A stretch of 10,519 bases of DNA, taken from contig JAUWCW010000043.1 in NCBI GenBank assembly GCA_030609125.1, positions 1 to 10,519 of the forward strand, read 5' to 3'. Made by a program: the position numbers and the translations under genes. The DNA comes from JAUWCW01 sp030609125 [NCBI: Candidatus Rokuibacteriota bacterium]. Lineage in GTDB: Bacteria; JAUVQV01. The stretch's first letter is position 1. Each line of letters opens with the position of its first letter. Below the pieces are notes generated by a model. That model was not told the DNA's origin. It worked only from the letters and a program-made list of their open reading frames with translations, and made no database searches. This document shows, piece after piece, positions 1 through 5,309 of the stretch.

Positions 1-21
1 AAATTGCTCATAGGTCCTTAG

Positions 22-50
22 GATCATGGGACTATGAATCCCATGCGATC
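22..50. repeat. Short inverted repeat with 7-nt loop
   Basis: CATGGGA (25-31) and TCCCATG (39-45) form a 7-bp stem around the loop CTATGAA. GAT (22-24) and ATC (48-50) can extend it across a 2-nt bulge. It lies just beyond the point where the IS21-like transposase remnant breaks off. It could belong to whatever sequence joined or invaded there. No tRNA or gene could be built around it. Confidence 0.4.
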
Positions 51-74
51 TTCTTGTTACTCTTCTAAAGGTGA

Positions 75-113
75 TTATGACCAGATATCCATCCATTCCT
101 CCTGCCGCAGCAT
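75..113 (-). pseudogene. 5' remnant of IS21-family transposase (istA-like)
   Basis: Reading leftwards from the ATG at 113-111, the peptide is MLRQEEWMDIWS, then a TAA stop at 77-75. The start ML-x-x-EEWM-x-I is, from my knowledge of the family, typical of IstA transposases, which normally continue for about 400-500 residues into a helix-turn-helix and a DDE domain. Here only 12 codons remain. A GGAGGG ribosome site sits a few bases upstream, and the IS-end repeats lie further upstream in the expected order. The break near position 75-80 implies a deletion, or an insertion by another element, to the left. The call rests on a short peptide plus context. Confidence 0.5.
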
Positions 114-150
114 CTCGCCCTCCCTGGACTCCTGTCCATGAAGGGGAAAA

Positions 151-229
151 TGGTACAGCGTATGCCCGAGGAATGCCCGCAAAGGTGGTACACTTTTGGT
201 GACCATAACTGGTACAGTTTCTCATGACC
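151..229. repeat. TGGTACA direct repeats (IS terminal repeats)
   Basis: TGGTACA occurs at 151-157, 186-192 and 210-216. The last two head similar units of about 20 nt, TGGTACACTTTTGGTGACC and TGGTACAGTTTCTCATGACC, both ending in TGACC and offset by 24 nt. The 151 copy shares only the head. Arrays like this are probable transposase-binding sites at IS21-family ends. Confidence 0.6.
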
Positions 230-296
230 GGTGACACCCTCTCCGGGAAGAGAAATGAAGGTCCCGAAACAAAAGGTGCGATGAACGCGGCGCGGC

Positions 297-305
297 TGGT
301 ATACT
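297..305 (+). promoter_or_regulatory. Extended -10 promoter for the selenoprotein gene
   Basis: TGG-TATACT is an extended -10 element (TGnTATAAT with one mismatch). It is placed so that transcription would start near 312, about 27 nt before the ATG at 339. No convincing -35 hexamer is seen at 276-282, which suits an extended -10 promoter. A GAGGG ribosome site at 325-329 follows. Confidence 0.45.
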
Positions 306-338
306 GGGCGGCAAACAATCTGACGAGGGTGGCTACCT

Positions 339-1184
339 ATGAGGTACCCGCTGTTGCTCTGCACCGCCATCCTGGCCCTCTCCCTGGCCGTCCCGGCGAC
401 GGCCGAAGTGGAGTGGAACATCCTCAAGACCATCCCCCTGGAGGGCAAGCCCCTCGACACGGTTCTATCTCCCGACGGGAAGAGAATGTTCGTGCTCCTG
501 CAGGGCGGGAAGCTGCAGGTGTACTCTTCCGGCGGGGAGTTGCAGGAGTCGCTGGACCTGGGAGCGCCCGCCGACGGCATCGCCCTTTCCCCCAAGGGCG
601 ATCTTCTGTACGTACGCAGCGGCGAGAAGAAAACGGTGCAGGTGGTGCGCCTGGAGTTCGTCCAGCAGATCTCCACCGCCGGCTCGCCGGTTAGGGGTCC
701 CGAGAGCGCTCCCGTCGCCATCGCCATCTTCAACGACTTCCAGTGACCCTACTGCGCGAGGCTCATGCCTCTGCTCGAGCAGGTGCTCGAAAAGTATCCT
801 CAGCAGGTAAAACTCGTCTTCAAGAACTTCCCTCTCGGCAACCACCGCTTCGCCAGGCCGGCGGCGGCCGCCGCCCTCGCCGCCGGGGAGCAGGGCAGGT
901 TCTGGGAGTACCACGACAAGCTCTTTGAGATCCACAACCGCCTCAACGAGGGTTCCTTCCTGAAGATCGCCGGGGAGGTGGGTCTGGACATTCCCTCCTT
1001 CGAAGCGGCGAGGAAGAAGCCGGAAATTGCCGCCCTCATCAATCGCGATCTCCAGGAAGGCAAGATGGCGGGCGTGAGAGGGACGCCCACCATTTTCGTC
1101 AACGGCCGGCGGCTTCAGCAGCGCAGTCTCGACGGCTTCTCCCGGGTGATCGAAAGAGAGATCGAGCGTTCGGAGAAGAAATAG
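339..1184 (+). CDS. Exported DsbA-like thioredoxin-fold oxidoreductase, probable selenoprotein (UPYC active site)
   Basis: A single frame runs from ATG 339 to TAG 1184 (281 residues) if the TGA at 744-746 is read as selenocysteine 136. Residues 1-22 are a signal peptide (cleavage after ATA), so it acts in the periplasm. Residues 27-108 hold two short beta-propeller-like repeats (LSPDGKRMFVLL; LSPKGDLLYVRS). Residues 127-281 are a DsbA-type thioredoxin domain: strand AIAIFNDFQ, then U136-P-Y-C139, a helical insert, and the cis-proline loop GVRGTPTIFVNGR. TGA stands exactly where the family has the N-terminal, nucleophilic Cys of CPYC, and both flanking halves are well preserved, so recoding fits better than a nonsense mutation. 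Likely role: thiol-disulfide or peroxide chemistry with a Sec/Cys pair. Plain gene calling would report two truncated ORFs, 339-746 and 765-1184. The gene stands alone and converges on the sulfur operon. Confidence 0.85.
752..782 (+). promoter_or_regulatory. Candidate bacterial SECIS hairpin for UGA 744-746
   Basis: In the mRNA, 752-760 pairs with 774-782: four pairs (CUGC/GCAG), one G-A mismatch (756/778), then four more (CGAG/CUCG). This closes a 13-nt apical loop starting with G761. The hairpin begins 5 nt after the UGA and is wholly coding, as in bacterial SECIS elements, where SelB recognises the apical loop and a G near its start is usual. A competing hairpin, GAGGC-UCAU-GCCUC (758-771), and a CUGCUCGAGCAG palindrome overlap it, so the working fold is unsettled. 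The loop lies about 14 nt after the UGA, slightly close. Confidence 0.5.
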
Positions 1185-1333
1185 GCGGCCCGAACCGCAC
1201 AGTGCAGATTCTCAAAGCGGTTCAGGCGGGAGGCAACCTGGTCCAGGCTGCGCCGGTATCCGACTCGGCCGTCATGACCACCGGCACCTTCCCCGGACCA
1301 TGCAACGGTGCATATGGCTTCCCGCGGCTGGCC

Positions 1334-1380
1334 GGCAGCGAGCGGTGGTGATGATGTCCATCATCACCACCGCTCGTGCC
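1334..1380. terminator. Long near-perfect hairpin between convergent genes
   Basis: CGAGCGGTGGTGATGATG (1339-1356) and its exact complement (1359-1376) form an 18-bp arm pair separated by only TC. GGC/GCC (1334-1336/1378-1380) extends it past a bulge and a G-T pair. It lies 24 nt downstream of the rhodanese stop (minus-strand operon) and 150 nt downstream of the selenoprotein stop. A bidirectional terminator or 3'-end-stabilising structure is the natural reading. There is no T-tract on either side, so it is not a canonical intrinsic terminator. The rest of 1185-1404 shows only a small dyad (ATGCA-ACGG-TGCAT, 1300-1313) and no gene. Confidence 0.6.
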
Positions 1381-1404
1381 GACCGGAGGGAAGACTCTGA
1401 TCTT

Positions 1405-2427
1405 CTACTTTCCTGCCGCCTGTTGCTCCAGCTTCTCTGCGATGGCCTTGATTTTCTTCTCCAGCGACCTGACCCGGTTGAAGTTGAACCACTGTTCGTT
1501 CTCCACGGGGTAGTTGTCGAAGTGCGAGGCGTAGACTCTCCATGACTCGTCCCAATTGGCGGGGTCCTTGAAGCCCAGGAGCCGGAGCTCGAGGTAGGTC
1601 AGGCCCGAGCGCGAGCCGGTCTGACAGTAGGCGATGGTCCGCTTGTTCTTGTCGAGGGAATCGAAGAATCCGCCGACACGCTCGGGAGAGAGAAAACCGT
1701 TGTCCCTCATCTTGCCCGTGGCGGGGTCCTTCGACTGGTCGTGGGTCTTCTTGTGGGAAACATTGATGGTCGTGTTCGGAACGTGTCCGCCCCTCAGGGC
1801 CCGGATGTCCTGGCCCGCGTGCTCCTTTACCGACCTGGAGTCGATAAGCTGGACGCCCTTCAGGTTTCCCGTGGCGATCTTCACTATCTCGTCCGTCGCG
1901 GCAATCCTGCTGGCAACGTAGTTTACCTTGAAGGTCTTTTCCGGCTTCTTGGCGGGCTTCGGCGTCAGGCCGTAGCCGGCGTTTTTCCAGGCGTCGATGC
2001 CGCCGTTCAGAACATAGACCTTGTCGTGTCCGAGAACTTCAAGGATCCAGAACGCGATGGCCGCGTCGCGCACCGTGTCGGAACCGACGTGCTCCCCGTA
2101 GAAAACGACATTTGTGTCGTTGCCGATACCGACCTTGCCGAGGAACTTCTCGTATTTCGAGGGATTACTGAACATCCGCGAGGTCTTGTCCCGCAGCGCC
2201 TTCTTGCACCTCTTGCCGAGGCTTATGGCCCCGGGTATGTGCCCCTTGGCGTAAGCATCCAGATCCTGGCAGTCCACAATCACCCAGTCCGTCAGATCCA
2301 GCTTGCCCTTCAGGTCCTTCGCGGAAAGCATCAGGCCCGGATTGGCCCACTCTGCCGCCGCCGCCGTCCCGGAAACCGTAACGGCAAGCACCCCCGCCAG
2401 AACCAACAACAATAGTTTCTTTTTCAT
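1405..2427 (-). CDS. Exported two-domain rhodanese-like sulfurtransferase
   Basis: 340 residues. A Lys-rich start and hydrophobic core ending in TAAAAE (residues 1-26) form a signal peptide, so the enzyme is probably periplasmic. Two tandem rhodanese domains follow: about 32-153 (VIVDCQDLDAYAKGHIPGAISL) and about 172-310 (QLIDSRSVKEH, GHVPNTTINV). Only the second keeps the catalytic loop, C268-Q-T-G-S-R. At the equivalent site the first has YGEHVGS without Cys, as usual for thiosulfate/mercaptopyruvate sulfurtransferases. It would take a sulfane sulfur from thiosulfate or a persulfide onto Cys268 and pass it to an acceptor. The C-terminus (315-340) is a charged helix, possibly a coiled coil. 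The start has a strong GGAGGAGG site. Last gene of the sulfur operon, so a partner for the TusA protein and permease is likely. Substrate cannot be told from sequence. Confidence 0.9.
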   Translation of the reverse strand: MKKKLLLLVLAGVLAVTVSGTAAAAEWANPGLMLSAKDLKGKLDLTDWVIVDCQDLDAYAKGHIPGAISLGKRCKKALRDKTSRMFSNPSKYEKFLGKVGIGNDTNVVFYGEHVGSDTVRDAAIAFWILEVLGHDKVYVLNGGIDAWKNAGYGLTPKPAKKPEKTFKVNYVASRIAATDEIVKIATGNLKGVQLIDSRSVKEHAGQDIRALRGGHVPNTTINVSHKKTHDQSKDPATGKMRDNGFLSPERVGGFFDSLDKNKRTIAYCQTGSRSGLTYLELRLLGFKDPANWDESWRVYASHFDNYPVENEQWFNFNRVRSLEKKIKAIAEKLEQQAAGK

Positions 2428-2516
2428 AATGCTTCCTCCTCCGCTTTCTTGTTTGTCTTGTCCAAACCTCTCTTTCTTCTTCCGGCTGTCACCTCCCTTT
2501 CGGCTCGGTTTGACAC
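2424..2516 (-). CDS. Possible 30-residue leader ORF coupled to the rhodanese gene
   Basis: Between the UspA-like stop and the rhodanese start, a GTG at 2516-2514 follows AGGAGG with 8 nt spacing. It opens 30 codons ending in TGA at 2426-2424, which overlaps the rhodanese ATG (ATGA). The predicted peptide is strongly basic in the middle (GRRKRG) and ends KKAEEEAL. Ribosome site, spacing and stop-start overlap fit a translationally coupled small ORF, but the sequence is purine-rich and low in information, so it may be chance. No family is recognised. Confidence 0.2.
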   Translation of the reverse strand: MSNRAEREVTAGRRKRGLDKTNKKAEEEAL

Positions 2517-2535
2517 TCTCTGCACCTCCTGCCTC

Positions 2536-2997
2536 TCAACGGGCGATGAGAACGGACATTCCCGCCCTGTTCGCCACCTCACGGCTGACGCTTCCCATGA
2601 GGATGGAGCGTTTGCGGGCCGCTTTCGACCCCACGATAACGAGGTCCGCCCCTTCTTCCTCCGCTGCGCGGATGATCTCCTCGGCGGGGTGGCCTTCCCT
2701 GATCAGGGTCTTGACGTCGGTCAACCCCTTTTCCGCGAGAGACGCGCGAAAATACTCGATGACGGCTTCCGCTTTCCTGTCGAGGCGTTCCTGGTAGCGA
2801 GTGCCCTTGAGCTCATCCTTGAGGGTCTCCATCTCCGCCTCGCCCAGCATCTCGTCCATGAGGGAGCGACCTTCGATCTTCTCCACGTAGAGAAGCACGA
2901 CTGACTCCGGATGGTTGTTGCCGAACACCTCATGGTACCGATCTATAACCGTGACGGATCCCTTGCTGTCGTCAACCGCTAAGAGTACTTTTTTCAT
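2536..2997 (-). CDS. UspA-family universal stress protein
   Basis: 153 residues, one Usp domain of standard length: strand MKKVLLAVDDSKGS (1-14), a charged helix, VVLLYVEK (33-40), and the C-terminal GADLVIVGSKA...GSVSREVANRAGMSVLIAR. The usual nucleotide-binding signature is G-2x-G-9x-G-S/T. Here it reads G123-S-K-A126 with only eight residues before G135-S136, so the second Gly is missing and the loop is one residue short. ATP binding may be weakened or lost. Cytoplasmic, with no signal peptide or membrane span. GGAG precedes the ATG by about 9 nt. It sits between the microproteins and the rhodanese in the operon; Usp proteins are often dimeric accessory or signalling factors, but its task here is unknown. 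Confidence 0.9.
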   Translation of the reverse strand: MKKVLLAVDDSKGSVTVIDRYHEVFGNNHPESVVLLYVEKIEGRSLMDEMLGEAEMETLKDELKGTRYQERLDRKAEAVIEYFRASLAEKGLTDVKTLIREGHPAEEIIRAAEEEGADLVIVGSKAARKRSILMGSVSREVANRAGMSVLIAR

Positions 2998-3056
2998 TCT
3001 GGATGCTCCATCATGTCGTGCCTGCCTCGCCTTCCCTTGTGATACTTGTCTTCCCG

Positions 3057-3275
3057 TCAGTCATCCATTGACTCGTAGAGGTCCTTGAAGTGGTCCTGGA
3101 ACTCCTCATCGAGCCCGGCGCCGATCGCCTCGCCCCCTCCCACTCCATAGGCGGGGGCCTCGGCCTTCTCGAAATACCCCGGCTGGATACCGGATCTATC
3201 GGACAGGCGATAGCCGAGGATGAACGTGACGATCAGACCGGCGATGAGGGCGACCGTCGTCCAGCGTGAATTCAT
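3057..3275 (-). CDS. Single-span membrane microprotein with acidic C-terminal tail (paralogue 1)
   Basis: 72 residues. A transmembrane helix at about 6-23 (ALIAGLIVTFILGYRL) after a short basic N-terminus (NSRW) is followed by a Gly/Ala-rich linker and an acidic tail, EEFQDHFKDLYESMDD. Positive-inside logic puts the N-terminus in the cytoplasm and the tail in the periplasm, or the helix is an uncleaved signal anchor. A GGGAGGTGG ribosome site lies just upstream, 33 nt after the preceding gene. The tail aligns without gaps to that of the neighbouring 63-residue protein, so the two are paralogues. I do not recognise a named family. Its constant partners here (permease, TusA) suggest an accessory role in sulfur uptake or relay. 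Confidence 0.8.
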   Translation of the reverse strand: MNSRWTTVALIAGLIVTFILGYRLSDRSGIQPGYFEKAEAPAYGVGGGEAIGAGLDEEFQDHFKDLYESMDD

Positions 3276-3308
3276 TTCTCCACCTCCCTCCCCGGCAGGC
3301 CGGGACCG

Positions 3309-3500
3309 CTATTCATCTTCATCCTGCTGGTAGAGTTGTTCGTAGTACTTTTCCATGTCCTCGTCGATCTCCACGGCGACGCCTTTTTCCTCGCGGCTGC
3401 TGAAGACTCCCGCATGTAAGAAAGGGGGAATGCTGTAGCCGATGAGATAGCCCAGGAAGATGGCCACGATCAGGAGCACTGCTGCGAATGATTTCGGCAT
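3309..3500 (-). CDS. Single-span membrane microprotein with acidic C-terminal tail (paralogue 2)
   Basis: 63 residues starting MPKSFAAVLL. A transmembrane helix spans about 4-22 (AVLLIVAIFLGYLIGYSI), followed by PPFLHAG, a short charged linker and the acidic tail EDMEKYYEQLYQQDEDE. The ATG at 3500 is chosen because a strong GGAGG lies just upstream (complement of 3505-3510). The open frame continues further upstream only as an overlap of the TusA gene. Tail and membrane-helix patterns (FILGY / IFLGY; LYES / LYQQ) match the downstream 72-residue protein. No catalytic residues and no Cys are present, so a structural or regulatory role beside the permease is more likely than enzymology. Confidence 0.8.
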   Translation of the reverse strand: MPKSFAAVLLIVAIFLGYLIGYSIPPFLHAGVFSSREEKGVAVEIDEDMEKYYEQLYQQDEDE

Positions 3501-3525
3501 GGGGTTTACCTCCTTCTCCGGGCCT

Positions 3526-3777
3526 TCATTTCTTGCGAATACTGAAGACGTACTTACCCCCGGTGTTCGTCTTCTCAAAGATGTCGTGACCCGCTTTGAC
3601 GCACATTGCCGAAATCGATTCCGACGATGAGGGGTTGTCGAAAACAACCTCCAGGACGTTGCCGGATTTGATCTTCTCGAGCACTTTCTTGGTGTATATC
3701 TGCGGGTGAGGGCAAACGTACCCCTGGCAGTCCAGCGTATAGACACCCTCTTCTTTCTTGTCGACTTTCATTGCCAT
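3526..3777 (-). CDS. TusA/SirA-family sulfur-carrier protein
   Basis: 83 residues, the size of TusA-like carriers. Hallmark CPxP motif: C22-P-H-P at the start of the first helix after YTLDCQGYV; Cys22 would carry the persulfide. C17 and C59 are further cysteines. The DCxGxxCPxP form resembles YeeD/YedF-like relatives more than housekeeping TusA (usually D-x-x-G-x-x-CP). The fold continues KKVLEKIKSGNVLEVVFDNPSS, then a second helix and the strand KYVFSIRKK. The start at 3777 (MAMK) has GAGGAGG 9 nt upstream; the longer frame beginning at 3858 overlaps the permease gene and lacks a better site. It follows the permease by 32 nt. YeeE/TusA-like pairs are established thiosulfate-uptake partners (TsuA/TsuB); passing incoming sulfur from permease to carrier is the likely job. 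Confidence 0.92.
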   Translation of the reverse strand: MAMKVDKKEEGVYTLDCQGYVCPHPQIYTKKVLEKIKSGNVLEVVFDNPSSSESISAMCVKAGHDIFEKTNTGGKYVFSIRKK

Positions 3778-3809
3778 GACTGTGTTCCTCCTCTGCGTCC
3801 GGACCTGTC

Positions 3810-5234
3810 TCAGAGATCCAGGTGTATCAGTTCTTTTTCCATCTTTCGCTCGGTCCACCAGTTCAGGGCCTTGACACCAAGGAAGGCCCCGCCGATCATC
3901 CCCAGGCCGAAGAGCCAGCCCGCGGGGTCACCGTTCGCCACCCTGACGAAAAACCCGCCCACGTTGCAGCCCAGGCCCAGCCGCGAGCCGACACCCATGA
4001 GCGCACCGCCGATGACGGCCAGGAAGGCCAGCTCCCGCGTGGGTTTCTTGAACTTGAACTCATTGCTCATAAGAGCCATCACGGCAGCGCCGCCGATGAG
4101 CGCGAGGGACATCCAGTCCGCCGGGTTGAGAGCCGGGTTGGGAATACCGTTGATATACCCGAAGAAGATGTTGTCCATGTTCTTCCACCCCAGCTTCTGC
4201 AAGAGCCACCCTACCCACTGCGCTTCCTGGGTGGTGACGTACCAGTAGCCCGGATCGAAGACGGTGCCCCTCATCGAGAGACCGTAGTCGGAGCCGAGCC
4301 TCTGCAGGATCTCGCCCGCGTTCCTCACGCCGAACTTTATCCTGAGCCCCTCCATGACGAACATCTGAAGCCCGCAGGCGACGCCGAGGATCAGTCCGGC
4401 GAGGGCCGTCCTCTTCGAAGAAATCAGCATGCCCCAGAAGCCCTTGATATCTTCCCCGATCCCGCCTCCCGTTCCGCCGCCGGGTTCCATGGCGCGGCTC
4501 GAGCGGGCATAGAAGAGATACACCACCATCAGGAGCAGGAGGGCGGGAACGACAACCCCGACTATGAGGTTGCCGAAATAGGCGCCGAGGAAGGATTCGT
4601 TCTCAAAGCCGAGCATCTTGGCGAAGGAGGTCACCGGCTGATTCCAGACATACCCCGCCAGATACTGGTCCACCCAGCCGTTCCCAACGTCCAGGCCCTC
4701 GGGGAGCCCCTTGCTCAAGGCCGACTCTGTCCAGGACGCCGGCACCAGCTTGTTGAGCCACCCGCCGACATCGACGAACATGGCCTGCGTGATGCTGATG
4801 GAGAGGATGACCAGGAAAGCGACGCCGTTGCCTTCACCGGTCTTGTAAAGAGACCCTGAGGCGCACCCGCCGGCGAACACCATCCCCACCCCGAAAACAA
4901 GCCCCGCGATGACCGAGTGGATACTCGTCGGCGACGAGTGGAAGGTGCTGATTCCGGTGGCGGTTACGAAGGCGGAAACAAAGGCGAAGAGAACGGTGGC
5001 TATCATGATCCCCACCACCATCCGGGGCACACCCACGGCGAAGAGATCCCGGAAGGCGGAGGCGAAGCAGAACCTCCCGTACTGCAGGCACATCCCGTAG
5101 ATGAAGCCGAACCACAGATAGGCGGAAAGATAGATGTAGTACTCGTTGTAGGAGTAAGTGATAATGCTGACAAGAGAGAAGAAGAGGACAATGCCCAGGG
5201 CCCACGTCTGATTCTTTCTCGATACTGTCTCCAC
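3810..5234 (-). CDS. YeeE/YedE-family sulfur (thiosulfate- or selenium-type) permease
   Basis: 474 residues, GTG start with GGGAG 6 nt upstream. About 9-11 hydrophobic segments, so an inner-membrane protein. Family cysteine motifs are present: YGRFC56FASAFRD, GGC124ASGSLYKTGEG and GSRLGLGC423NVGGFF, with C49 and C287 also in hydrophobic stretches. In characterised TsuA, a thiosulfate transporter of this family, conserved cysteines line the path. The protein is longer than TsuA because of a central cytoplasmic or periplasmic region (about 160-215 and 243-275) with a Gly-rich stretch, PGGGTGGGIGED. First gene of the six-gene operon, downstream of a sigma-54 promoter. YedE-like members also occur in selenium-using genomes, so substrate (thiosulfate, another sulfane-sulfur species, or a selenium compound) is open. 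Confidence 0.9.
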   Translation of the reverse strand: METVSRKNQTWALGIVLFFSLVSIITYSYNEYYIYLSAYLWFGFIYGMCLQYGRFCFASAFRDLFAVGVPRMVVGIMIATVLFAFVSAFVTATGISTFHSSPTSIHSVIAGLVFGVGMVFAGGCASGSLYKTGEGNGVAFLVILSISITQAMFVDVGGWLNKLVPASWTESALSKGLPEGLDVGNGWVDQYLAGYVWNQPVTSFAKMLGFENESFLGAYFGNLIVGVVVPALLLLMVVYLFYARSSRAMEPGGGTGGGIGEDIKGFWGMLISSKRTALAGLILGVACGLQMFVMEGLRIKFGVRNAGEILQRLGSDYGLSMRGTVFDPGYWYVTTQEAQWVGWLLQKLGWKNMDNIFFGYINGIPNPALNPADWMSLALIGGAAVMALMSNEFKFKKPTRELAFLAVIGGALMGVGSRLGLGCNVGGFFVRVANGDPAGWLFGLGMIGGAFLGVKALNWWTERKMEKELIHLDL

Positions 5235-5290
5235 TGTGCTCCCTCTGTTCGATGTTTTGGCCGCTGACCTTTAACTTGACTATTCTTATC

Positions 5291-5306
5291 AGCAATTGCC
5301 GTGCCA
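5291..5306 (-). promoter_or_regulatory. Sigma-54 (-24/-12) promoter of the sulfur operon
   Basis: On the minus strand the sequence is TGGCACGGCAATTGCT, which matches the sigma-54 consensus TGGCACG-N4-TTGCW at every fixed position. The GG (5305-5304) and GC (5293-5292) dinucleotides have the required spacing. Transcription should begin near 5280, giving a leader of about 46 nt before the GTG at 5234. A gene for an NtrC-type activator lies 2 kb away, facing the other direction. Such promoters need an activator bound upstream, consistent with the dyads at 5443-5588. Confidence 0.88.
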
Positions 5307-5309
5307 GAC

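Larger units (their letters stand above)
75..236 (-). mobile_element. Remnant of the left end of an IS21-like insertion sequence
   Basis: Read on the minus strand, the segment starts with TGTCAC at about 236. It then carries repeated TGTACCA blocks (complement of TGGTACA), then a ribosome site and the first codons of an istA-like gene. Multiple short terminal repeats followed by istA is the layout of IS21-family ends. The rest of the element, including istA body and istB, is not in the window, so this is a fragment or the element continues in disrupted form to the left. The outer boundary is estimated from the TG...CA rule and is uncertain by several bases. The insertion lies about 100 bp upstream of the selenoprotein gene. 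Confidence 0.5.

Noticed and set aside
22-50. tRNA anticodon arm (stem with 7-nt loop)
   Set aside because: No T-loop, D-arm or acceptor stem can be fitted around it on either strand.
65-733. 222-codon minus-strand ORF
   Set aside because: It runs antisense to the selenoprotein gene and through the IS remnant; its translation shows no domain and looks like GC-rich shadow coding.
744-746. TGA as a genuine stop or a nonsense mutation in a pseudogene
   Set aside because: It falls exactly on the catalytic Cys position, the frame is open on both sides, and no other frame damage is seen. Recoding is the better explanation, though the selenocysteine machinery lies outside the window.
1185-1404. 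Possible small gene or RNA between the convergent genes
   Set aside because: Only the hairpin and a minor dyad are visible; no ORF with a ribosome site that is not antisense to the rhodanese.
2980-3020. Tiny ORF (MMEHPE) overlapping the UspA-like start
   Set aside because: Six codons with only a weak ribosome site; indistinguishable from chance.
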